Of a stretch of DNA of 64,000 nt, positions 44,107-53,049 are shown piece by piece. The stretch's first letter is position 1; every line of letters starts with the position of its first letter. Source of the DNA: Cylindrotheca closterium (taxonomy: Eukaryota > Bacillariophyta > Bacillariophyceae > Bacillariales > Bacillariaceae); assembly GCA_933822405.4 (NCBI GenBank), contig CAKOGP040001668.1, forward strand, positions 124,001-188,000. The letters are read 5' to 3'. The position numbers were made by a program, and so were the translations under genes. The notes under the pieces were generated by a model. The model did no database searches, was not told where the DNA came from, and was given only the letters and a program-made list of their open reading frames with translations.

Positions 44107-45778
44107 TCACTTCTTACCAGACTTTGATTTGGGCTTTTTGCTGCTATCTTTTGACTTTGATTTCTTACTGCTCTCTGTATCGTTCATACTTAATCCTCCC
44201 ATTGCTTCGTCAAAGTTGGATGTACCGGATTTGAAGGGATCGTCACCACCGCCCCCGTCACCGAAACCACTGTCGAAAGCTGTATCAAATGTCGCTTCGA
44301 ATTCGTTGTTGGCATCATTTGTGCCAGCGTCAAAAGGAGAGTCGAAGAATCCATCACCTTTATCTTCAAATCCACCAAAGTCAGCAGCGAAAGCGAAATC
44401 TTGATCCTTTCCAAAATCAGCTTCTGCTTCTTGGGGCTTTGGGTCTGTTCCAGATGCTGCTGCACGCTTTCTTCTTGCCGCAACAGAGTTTGAAGCAAGT
44501 TTCTTTCCTTCTGTTGCCTTTGTTGGGTCGTATACAGCCTCTTGGACACCTTGTCCATCCGTCCGGAAAGTTCCTATTCGTTCTTCGTCGGTTGCTTCTG
44601 TCGTTTTCGATTCGATCGGTTTCTCTGCCTTGCTCTTACTCGGCTCTTTGTTTTTCTTCTTCTTTCGTGGGGGCAACGGTCTTCCAGAATACACAGCCGA
44701 TAGACATAGGATAACTTCAGTCATATCCGCTCGTTCTTTAGAATCAGAGGCGAGCATGCGGTCCAATAATTCTACGAGACCATCACCATATGGATTATCT
44801 TCCGGAATTGTATACTTCCCGGACAGAATCGCTAGATTTGAACCTTCTTCAAAGCAGTTTTTCAGGAAGGCCAAAGAGTATAAACAGCATCCCAATGCCC
44901 ATACATCAGTCCTGCAAGATTCAGCATAGATATTAGGATCACCGTTTTCGTCAGACATATTTAGAGCAAACAACAGAACTTACGCTTGAGTCAGCTTCTT
45001 CGCCATATAGAGATCAACCATCTCCGGAGCTCGAAACATTTGTGTAGTTGTCTTCTGGATTACCTCCTCTTGTTCCGCCTTTGCTTTTGCAGATTTCAAA
45101 TCAACATGACCGAAGACAGCTGAACCAAAATCACATAACTTGTAGGCCCCATTTTTGACAAGGAAATTCACAGGCTTTAAATCTCTGTGCACGACTGGCG
45201 GTCTTTGGGCATGCAAGTAACTCACAGCGTTACAAATTTGACCAAATGCAATGACTAATGTGCTCAGATCAAACCTTTCCCCAGCTGCAGCAAGTCGATT
45301 ACAAACACCTAGCGCATGTCCACCTTCACAGTATTCCATCAAGATCAAGTGCTGCGGTCTTTCCTTCTTGGACCCTTCCTTCTTCACGTCATTGTGCGCG
45401 ATTGAAGCATAGCAGTTGTCGTATATCTTAATGATAGAGGGATGTGATAACTTCATCAGCAACTTGGCTTCTTTTTCTGCAATATCTCGCTGTGATCTCG
45501 AGTGAATTGATGTAACTTTGAGTACCATTTGTGGCTCCTGGTTTCCATTCTCATCCGTGGAGTCTGCCAAGTAAACATAGGAGAAACCACCTTCCAATTT
45601 TCATGAAGAACCACCGAGCCTCAAAGCCTTGAGATATGGTCGACAAACACAGAGACAGCCAATTTAACACTGCGGTCTTACCTTCATCTAGCAGACTGTT
45701 GACGGTAATATTTCGTTTTCCAACGACAACTTTATCGCCGACTATGTGTTCTCCAAGTCCACCATCGGTCGCTGGCAT
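44107..45778 (-). CDS. NAK/AAK1/GAK-family Ser/Thr protein kinase
   Basis: Exons 45778..45682, 45590..44984 and 44911..44107 (91- and 72-bp introns), 502 residues. The kinase domain covers about residues 20-310: glycine loop LLDEGGFSYVYLAD spanning the first splice, MVLKVTS with the ATP lysine, catalytic VVHRDLKPVNFLV, LCDFGSAVFG, TTTQMFRAPEMVDLY, and TDVWALGCCLYSL across the second splice. This EGGFxxVYL/YRAPEMxDLY pattern defines the AAK1/GAK/Ark group, which phosphorylates clathrin adaptors and controls endocytosis and actin. The tail has Asp-Phe motifs (DFAFAADFGGF, DSPFDAG, DDPFKSG) of the type that bind AP-2 ear domains, and a Lys/Ser-rich end. It likely acts on coated vesicles. Confidence 0.93.
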
Positions 45779-46309
45779 GGTTGTGCAATTATAAAGTCAA
45801 TCCCCACCTGGTAACAAAGTAAACTATTGTCGGTCACACCAAAAGTGATTATGTTCCGTTGGCCTCAAATCTTGAGCAATAGGTCGGAAAAAAATTTGGC
45901 GGAGCAATCGGAAATCTTTCGCTGAAACAAAAAAGAACCGTCGGCAATACAGTAGTATGATGACAAGTCCTTCTTGCACAAGATGTTCGTTCTATCTCCA
46001 CTTTACTACGTCTCTGTTTCCGAAACACCTCACGACGGGCTCTACTTCAGTTTTGTACGGACGCCTGCCCATCTGGGACTACTTTAGGCGAAATGGAGGT
46101 TTCGTGAGCATCAATATTGAGAGTATTGTAGATTGTACTGTAGGTATTCTTAATAATTAAAAATAGCGACCCATGATATCCTACAGTATACTTGTAGATC
46201 ATATTTTCTTGAATTGAACCTAACCTAAGTTATCTTACTGAACAAAATCACGACGATGTAGCATGTGACATATTATTTTCCTTCTCGTCGAAAATTAATC
46301 AGTCCTCCT
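45779..46309. other. intergenic region, nothing recognised
   Basis: 531 bp upstream of the kinase. Three TACAGTA/TACTGTA copies (about 45947, 46136, 46189). No gene supported. Confidence 0.4.
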
Positions 46310-47482
46310 TCACTCTGCTTTTTTGTCACCAAAGTCCAAGCCACCCCGTTTGATAATTTCAACCCAGTAGCCATCAGGATCGAGTGCAAATGCGAGCCCT
46401 TTCATTGACCCGCCATCCGGTTCCTGTGAAGAAAAGAGAGACATTGTTAGACTACACGATTGCAAGCTGACTCCACTGTTTTAAATCGCCCAACAAACCT
46501 TTTGGAATCCAAAACCCATTTCTCGGATTCCATCACAAGCTTTGTACACATCATCAACTAAGAATCCAATATGACCGAAACCTTTCCTTTCGTCTTCGTT
46601 GCCAGTGAAGTGCTTGAACGAATCATCGCTTTCAGTGCCATGATTATGTGTTAGTTCCAAAACAGGCTGGAAGAGCTCTTTCACTTTGGAATCACCTTCT
46701 ACAACAGAAGATCCTAGAAAGTACAAGCTGAAATCAGAAAAGTGCCTTTCTTCCAACACCTTCATTCCCATCTTCTTGTAGAAGGCAAGGCTCTTCTTGG
46801 GATCTTTCACCCGCAGCATAGTCTGGGAGAAGTTGCACTCGTTTGGAATCTTAGCATCTTCTGATCTCCTCACAATTTCAACCCAGTAACCATCCGGATC
46901 ATATACAAAAGCGAGTCCCTTCATGCGACCCTCATCAGGCTTCTTCTTGAACGAACAACCAGCCGCCTCCAGTTTGGCCGACATGGCATAAACATCGTCA
47001 GTGTTGACAGCAATATGCCCAAAACCATCCTTGTCTTTGTTTCCATTATGATATGAAAACTCTGCATCATCTTCAGTTCCATGATTGTGAGTCAATTCGA
47101 GCGCCACTCCTTCCATGCTCCACAAATAATCATGGGCCTCTTGGGTTCCAGGCGTCAGCTCGTACTTTTCGCCTTCTGGAAGAGTGGTCAGAAAGTAGAG
47201 ACTGAACTTGTATTGTGGAAAATCAAGCTTATCAATCAATGTGAAACCGAGCAAATCGGTGTAGAAGGGAATGGACTTTTCTGGATTCTTGATCCGAAGC
47301 ATCGTCTGTTGCCATGTTGGCCGTCCTGGAATGATATCACTCGTTGACATCTTGCGATAAAGTACTCCTGCTCGGACTGTTAAATGTTGACAATGAAGAG
47401 AAGATTTTGTTACACCAAAGGCAGCAGTGCGATGTAAATAGAGAAGCGATAGACCAAGAGTCTGGGTACGACAAAGAAACAT
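46310..47482 (-). CDS. two-domain lactoylglutathione lyase (glyoxalase I)
   Basis: Main exon 47482..46499 and last exon 46423..46310 (75-bp phase-0 intron, GTTTGT...CAG). The last exon adds [20 protein letters not shown], completing the second domain. There are two homologous halves, each with QTMLR(I/V)[21 protein letters not shown] and DPDGYWVEI, which carry the Gln/His/Glu metal ligands. It converts the methylglyoxal-glutathione hemithioacetal to lactoylglutathione. From the Met at 47482 the protein begins with a hydrophobic stretch ending [10 protein letters not shown], a plastid-type Phe junction; an internal Met ([10 protein letters not shown]) could give a cytosolic form. The frame is open upstream to 47596. 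Location is inferred. Confidence 0.93.
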
Positions 47483-48156
47483 CGTGAGCTTTCTCGTCAC
47501 TCGCAACGAGAACAGGATCCTGTGAGGAATACGCCCTCCGACCGCAATCCGTGAAAGGCCTTTTTCAGGCCCACCCGAAGGCAATTCTTCATTCATTCAT
47601 TCTACCTATTCGGAGTTGCAGTACACATGTACCGATAAAGTGAGATCATCCCACTCCTACAATGTACTTGAGTGGAGATAGGAACCACGCACATTGATCT
47701 CATAGGAAAATCGTAACACTCCTTGAGCGGAGATGGCGAATACTACTAGCATACATACATATTACTTACTACCTTGCTTCACTTCAGCCATTTCAAACAT
47801 GGACAAAAAAAACTATTGTAAGGCTACCTACTACTATAGAAAGAACCCGAATTTTATTCGATAACCACTGTTTTATCTAGTTTAGTTCTGCTAATGTTCA
47901 TATGAATGGAACATAGCCTATCGCCCAGGTATCCCTTTTGAAGGATGTGGATTATGAGTGTGATAAATCAAGATCGGTGGACGCTTCAACCTGACCACGA
48001 CCTATATTGTATTCCCTTTTGTTGATATTGAAACATGCGATGAAGAAATATTGTTGCGCTTCCAAAAGGCACCAATTTCTGTCGTTTTTGTAAGCTAGCT
48101 AGCCGCACGAGCCACATCAGTATGTGTCTCAATGCATCAACTGCCAATGGATCCCC
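47483..48156. other. intergenic region, nothing recognised
   Basis: 674 bp between the glyoxalase 5' end and the cyclin 3' end. AT-rich, no ORF of note. Confidence 0.35.
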
Positions 48157-49431
48157 TTAAAAGTCACCGTTGAGTGCCATGTTCGCAACACCGCCATACC
48201 GACTGCTGGTGTACTTTTTGTTTACTGCCCGTAGCTCAGGCGAAGACGAGGTCTTCTCAGCAAGGACGGCCCTAGCGATCGGTGTGATCTCCTCTTCACG
48301 ATAGTTGGCATACTTTAGAAGGGTAGGACTCCACGAATTACGTCCGACGGTACGGCGTGCGAGAAAGACTGCAGCAGCAGCAAGTTGACTGGGCAAGTAG
48401 TGGAGTAAGTTGTAGCTTTGAAGGGTGCCATCCAAAATGTAGCAAGAAAGTTGAACAATGCGTTTGTCAGCATGGGCAGCTTTGAGGTATCGAACCAAGA
48501 ATGCATGGGCACTGGGAATGGTGATGTTGTATTCAAGAGTTTTCAAAATCTTTTCCTCCATCTCGATAATCTAAAAAGAAATAGCCAAATGAAAAGTGTA
48601 AGTTGATGTTGGGGAAACCAAACGAAAAGTTGACGGAGCATGGATGCTTACCTCAGAACGGGTGTAGGCTCTGTCACAAATGTAGACCAAGTCTCTAAGT
48701 TCTGGTGGATAGATCTCCTCGTACTTGGAAGCAATGAGAAGGGATGTGACTCCGACGAGTTGTAGCTTTGGTCGCGAAACTTCTTGTCTTTCAAGGTAAC
48801 GGTCAATAAGGTTGGCGGTGAGGTAAAGTGTCTCTGGAACAAGTTTGAATTTGAGGTGAACTTCGACTAGCCAATCGACAAGGATGGAACGCATACGTTC
48901 GTTGATGTGAGGTTGGTTCTCCATGAATACTGGGCGGACTGAAGTGAGAGCTTCCTTTCCACGAAAGTGCTGGTACATGTCCTGGACGTAATCGGTAGCG
49001 CAAAGCGGATCCTCGGCATCCCGCTCATCAATGTTGTCAGCTGGTCCATATTGGTAGCTAGATGGGTTGGATGGGTCTGTGATGGTTCTAGTCATACGGT
49101 TGAGTCCGAGTGCCGGGGGGTTTGTTGTGTTGGTGGGATTACGGTGTTCAATCACAAAAGGTTGTTGATGAAAGTTGTTTTGTCTGGGGACGTAAGCATC
49201 GGTTCGGGCCCCTCTCTTTTCTGGAAGGACGTTTTGACCAGGCTTTCCGCCAACATTGGCTTGTTGGTTTGCATTTGTGAGGTCCTAGTTGGATGAACAA
49301 ATGAAAGCTGTGGTGAGTTTGATGTGAAGTCGAGTAAAAGAAACCGAATCGTCTGGTGATGAACTTACTCTGAAAGCACCCCGACTGCGGGTGTTTCCAG
49401 CAACGTTGTTGTTGGAAGAACGAGTGAACAT
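48157..49431 (-). CDS. mitotic (A/B-type) cyclin
   Basis: Exons 49431..49369, 49284..48652 and 48570..48157, all phase 0 (introns 84 and 81 bp), 369 residues. The first 21-residue exon is MFTRSSNNNVAGN... and its splice completes RGAFRDLTN, a destruction-box-like RxxFxxLxN motif marking it for APC/C degradation. The cyclin box begins INERMRSILVDWLVEVHLKF, followed by ETLYLTANLIDRYL and LLIASKYEEIYPPELRDLVY. The C-terminal cyclin fold has MEEKILKTLEYNITIPSAHA and QLAAAAVFLARR. It pairs with a CDK to drive mitosis. The B type is favoured by the overall pattern, but an A/B distinction needs a tree. The N-terminal exon is supported by the D-box reconstruction. Confidence 0.93.
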
Positions 49432-50258
49432 AGTAGTAATAGTTGTTGTGTAGTTTGTGGAAGATGTGCAAGTCTGGAACCTATTGTCACTTGTGTTGTG
49501 ATGAGTTGCAATGAGTGTTGGTGAGTTGCAAGCCGTTGCGATTGTCCAAAATGTGAGTCTGAAGTCTATGGCGATACTCCCCTCAACGCCCCCGGATGTG
49601 TGTTGTCTGTTGATGGTTTTCGACGGCGATATGGGTTTCGGCGATTGAGTGTTTTGAAATGCGGCTCAAATTGGGCCCTGTGTGACTTCAAACCATTTTA
49701 CTTAATGCAGCGTCCGTTTTGATATCTTTTTCGCTTAATGCAGATACAAATCAGGGCGAAAAAATCACAGGAGCATTAAGTGATTTCACTGCCAGACGAC
49801 AAACGGCCACCGAGGGTGAAAAGGTGGTTTGGAGCTCCGCTGGCGTTCCATTTTCGATTTCCGTTTATACTTGTATACAAAATGGATGAATTTGGGTATA
49901 TCTGCGCCCGGCGTACTCCAACGATTACGGACAAGTATACGCCAGTACGGTAAATATTATTATACGAAACGAGTATGTATAATTAAACTTGAATGTACTA
50001 CATCTTCACACCTGAAAGTAGAAATGAGCACACGCCCTTCTGGGCTTAAAACTGTCTCAATCTTCAATCTTCTCCAGTTCACATAACGCCAACTCACGAC
50101 TGACGGTGGACGGACATGTTTCAAAGTGGGTGTGGTGTGACGTATCTCCACGTACCAGGTACTCTCCGCGGTGATAAATGACAAGTCTCCCTCCACTGTG
50201 CCTTGTCATCATTGTAAAGTTGTTCTACTCGGTAGCATAATAGAGGAACGGCCCCACG
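49432..50258. other. divergent intergenic region
   Basis: 827 bp between the cyclin and MBOAT starts, which are divergent. A CTTAATGCAG motif occurs twice (about 49699 and 49733), and CATTAAGTGA appears in the reverse sense near 49774. The ORF 49829-50086 lacks domain pattern. Confidence 0.4.
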
Positions 50259-51862
50259 ATGTTGTCAGAATTGGAACTCCCCGAGTTCCTAATCAACGCC
50301 ATCGATGCTAGCATCCAACACATTTATTCTTATGGTCCCATGGCCGAGAAGACAGTTGTTCTTGGTACGTTTCAATCATCATTGAATCCTCGTACTGTGT
50401 CGCTGGATGGATACTCATTCGTTCTTCTTCTTCTTTGCATTATCTAGTTCCCGAAGTGTTGAGTAGCCAAGTCGGAAATGTTGCGGATGCAATTGGCATG
50501 GACACGGAGACTGTTTCCTACGTTCTTGGAATGTTCCTGTGTTACCCTCTCGGTCTTATCATGTTGGCCATTCCTCACGGAAAGGCTCGTCACCTGTTCT
50601 CTTTTTTGCTTGGAGCATTCCTTTTGCAATTTACCCTGGGCGTTCAATGGATTCACCACATGATCAGTTCACTTGTTGCCTACGCTATGATTTTGGTTCT
50701 ACCACGAAGTACTTTGAAGACGGCTCTTCCCGTCTTCGCCGTCGCGTACATTACTTTGGGTCACCTTCACCGTCAATACATCAATTATCTTGGATGGGAT
50801 TTGGATTTTACCGGTAGTCAGATGGTTCTCACCCAAAAGCTTTACATGATCGCATTCAACTTGTATGATGGGGAACTCTTGGCCAATGGAAAAGAAGATC
50901 GCGCCGCCAAAAAGCTTGCAAAGTTTTCGTTGAAGGAAATCCCTGGACTCCTTGAATTCCTCGGATACACCTTTTGCTTTTCTACAATCCTTGCTGGTCC
51001 TGCTTCTGAGTACATTACTTACGCTCGTGCTTGCGACGGCAGCGCTTTCAAGACTCCTTCTGGCAAACCTTGCAAACCTCCCAGCAACCTCATCCCCACT
51101 CTTAAGCCTCTATGCATCAGTCTTTTCTGCCTTGGTGTCCACCTCACACTCAGTCCCATGTTCCCTCTTTTGAATGAAACTCATCCCCAAACCGGTACAC
51201 CTTTCATCTTGCAAGAGGATTTCTTGGCCCGGCCTTGGTACCTCCGTTTTTTTCACTCTTGGATGGGTCTATTCGCTCTCAGAGAAAAGTACTACTTTGG
51301 ATGGAAGAATGCTGAAGGTGCCGCCAACGTCTGGTATGCTGGTTTCGACGGATTTGACGAGGACGGAAACTCTCTCGGCTGGGAATCTTCGAACAATATC
51401 AACGTTTTTGGTTTCGAACTGGCGCAAGATCTTCAAAGTGCTACAAAGAACTGGAATATCAAAACTTCTTTCTGGTTGACCCGTTACGTCTACATGCGTA
51501 CCAACGGAAACCTTTTGGCCGTGTATGCTTTGAGTGCATTCTGGCATGGGTTCTACCCGGGATACTACATGTTTTTCTTGTCTGTCCCACTTCCGACCAT
51601 CTGCGATCGCATGGCAAAGAAAAAGATCGGTCCTTACTTTTCCAAGTCCAAGTATACGCTATATGGAGTTCTATCTTTCTTGGCCACTTCCATCACCATG
51701 AACTACATGATCTTGCCCTTTGTTATGCTTGCATACAGCTGGTCCTGGGATGCTTACCAGACCAACTACTTCTTTGGTCATATTGGTTGCATCATTTACT
51801 ACATCATTCTGACCATGCTTCCAAAGCCAAAGGTCGCTGATGACAAGAAGAAGGTCGCTTAA
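50259..51862 (+). CDS. MBOAT-family lysophospholipid acyltransferase
   Basis: Exons 50259..50364 and 50448..51862 (83-bp phase-1 intron, GTACGT...TAG), 506 residues. Multi-pass membrane protein with the MBOAT catalytic signatures: NWNIKTSFWLTRYVYMR (with the upstream Asn) and ALSAFWHGFYPGYYMFF with the active His. It has a dilysine-like KKKVA end consistent with ER retention. Motif spacing matches LPCAT/LPEAT-type enzymes that re-acylate lysophospholipids (Lands cycle) rather than DGAT1. Substrate head group cannot be told from the sequence. The first exon supplies the amphipathic N-terminus. It lies 261 bp before the RNA gene cluster, on the same strand. Confidence 0.93.
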
Positions 51863-52123
51863 AAGAGGCGCAAGATCCAAATACATCAAATGCATAAATG
51901 GCCATTGTAGTAGAAGGTTAAGATTCATATGGTCAATGCTACTTCGCATGACACTTCTATTCCCAGGACACTCGTACTGTAAGAAAAAGGTATCTTGTCG
52001 TGATTGGGAGTCAGTGTAGTCAACTCGTGCATAGTAAAAGAGGTAGACAGGTAACCTGCCCGCTCGCGCGGTCGCAGCCACAAAATGTCTCTTCGATCTT
52101 CTGCGTAGTCATAATTTCCTTTT

Positions 52124-52373
52124 GGAGAGGGTGGACAACAAGCATCGAGGAGGGCCCCACCATCCTATGGTCGAGGGCAAGTGTTTTAGCACAACCTTCT
52201 TGGGGAAATTCCCCGGTCGCAAGGGCAGAGAGTGTCGGCCTGGAAACGGGTACCCGCATGCGAGCCGCACTTGCGACGACGGCCTCGGCAAGAGCATTTT
52301 GTGCAGGCTTCATGTGGCGGTCATAGCAAAGTTATGCTTGATTACTCAACGGGGATTATGTCCAGCCTACTCC
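52124..52373 (+). ncRNA. RMRP: RNase MRP RNA (candidate)
   Basis: About 250 nt. GGGGAAATTCCCCGG (52202-52216) followed by GGGCAGAGAGTG (52223-52234) matches, in order and spacing, the CR-I region and following segment of vertebrate RNase MRP RNA. A CR-V-like AACGGGGATTATG (52348-52360) near the 3' end can pair with TCCCCG of CR-I to form the P4 pseudoknot helix. The proposed ends pair as P1: GGAGAGGGTGGACA (52124-52137) with TGTCCAGCCTACTCC (52359-52373), about 13 bp with one bulge and one mismatch. RNase MRP is an essential ribonucleoprotein that cuts pre-rRNA. RNase P RNA is the main alternative, but the CAGAGAGTG segment favours MRP. The ends are inferred from pairing. Confidence 0.72.
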
Positions 52374-52389
52374 TGAGGAAACAACATTT

Positions 52390-52476
52390 GTGTGTATGAT
52401 CCTGCCTGGTGGTGGGTCAAGGCTTCAAACCTTGGGACGCCTAGCGGCGTAGTTGTTCGATTCAACCTTACGCACG
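52390..52476 (+). tRNA. tRNA-Sec(UCA): tRNA-Sec copy 1 (anticodon UCA)
   Basis: 87 nt. Acceptor 9 bp (GTGTGTATG with CTTACGCAC, one U:U at position 8, as in human tRNA-Sec), 6-bp D stem CCTGCC/GGTGGG with 4-nt loop, anticodon arm CAAGG-CTTCAAA-CCTTG with UCA, long variable arm ACGCC/GGCGT, 4-bp T stem GTTG-TTCGATT-CAAC, discriminator G. This is the eukaryotic 9+4 selenocysteine fold. The acceptor fifth/sixth pairs are of the U:A type. Confidence 0.96.
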
Positions 52477-52546
52477 GCGGTGGTTGCACAATAACCACCT
52501 CTTCGCGAAATTTCTTTGTTGAATTTCTTTGTTGAATTTCTTTGTT

Positions 52547-52633
52547 GTGTGCATGATCCTGCCTGGTGGTGGGTCAAGGCTTCAAACCTTGGGACGCCTA
52601 GCGGCGTAGTTGTTCGATTCAACCTTGCGCACG
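52547..52633 (+). tRNA. tRNA-Sec(UCA): tRNA-Sec copy 2 (anticodon UCA)
   Basis: Identical body to copy 1, but the acceptor reads GTGTGCATG/CTTGCGCAC: the U:A pair at position 6 is replaced by C:G, changed on both strands. Preceded by a TTTCTTTGTTGAA triple repeat in the spacer. Confidence 0.96.
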
Positions 52634-52698
52634 TTGGCGGTAGATTCCGTCTCTTGCTTTCCAAACTTCCAACAGAAACTCTGACAAACTGTTTTGCT

Positions 52699-52785
52699 GT
52701 GTGTATGATCCTGCCTGGTGGTGGGTCAAGGCTTCAAACCTTGGGACGCCTAGCGGCGTAGTTGTTCGATTCAACCTTACGCACG
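52699..52785 (+). tRNA. tRNA-Sec(UCA): tRNA-Sec copy 3 (anticodon UCA)
   Basis: Same sequence type as copy 1 (GTGTGTATG/CTTACGCAC). Its 3' flank (GGTGGTTGTACAGTATCCACC) resembles that of copy 1 (GGTGGTTGCACAATAACCACC), so copies 1 and 3 appear to descend from one duplicated unit. Confidence 0.96.
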
Positions 52786-52847
52786 TGGGTGGTTGTACAG
52801 TATCCACCTCTTTCCTCCAGAAAACTTGTTTTGTTTAATTCTTTTTT

Positions 52848-52934
52848 GTGTGCATGATCCTGCCTGGTGGTGGGTCAAGGCTTCAAACCTTGGGACGCCT
52901 AGCGGCGTAGTTGTTCGATTCAACCTTGCGCACG
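52848..52934 (+). tRNA. tRNA-Sec(UCA): tRNA-Sec copy 4 (anticodon UCA)
   Basis: Same sequence type as copy 2 (GTGTGCATG/CTTGCGCAC). Preceded directly by a T6 run that could terminate transcription of the upstream copy. Confidence 0.96.
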
Positions 52935-53049
52935 AAGTTCCATGTTATTCATTGTTTACAACTCACCCTAGCTGTAGCTTAATGATCAACTAGCATCTAG
53001 TATCTTCACATTGCCTATCATACTAGTCTTAGATGCAGTAAGTGTTGAT

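Larger units (their letters stand above)
52390..52934 (+). repeat. tandem array of four tRNA-Sec genes
   Basis: Four 87-nt units with start-to-start distances of 157, 152 and 149 bp. Spacers of 70, 65 and 62 bp are diverged except for a hairpin (GGTGG...CCACC) after copies 1 and 3. Types alternate 1-2-1-2, suggesting duplication of a two-gene unit. Confidence 0.9.

Noticed and set aside
52020..52313. Minus-strand ORF of 97 codons across the MRP RNA region
   Set aside because: It has no domain, and the plus-strand RNA motifs and terminal pairing explain the conservation better.
52390..52934. Regularly spaced repeats that might be read as a CRISPR array or a tRNA-derived SINE cluster
   Set aside because: The repeats are 87 nt with full tRNA-Sec structure and a compensatory change, in a eukaryotic genome. 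There is no poly-A tail, target-site duplication or short-spacer pattern.
52516..52993. Short ORFs on both strands inside the tRNA-Sec array
   Set aside because: They repeat because the tRNA units repeat (same peptide from each copy) and have no independent coding signal.
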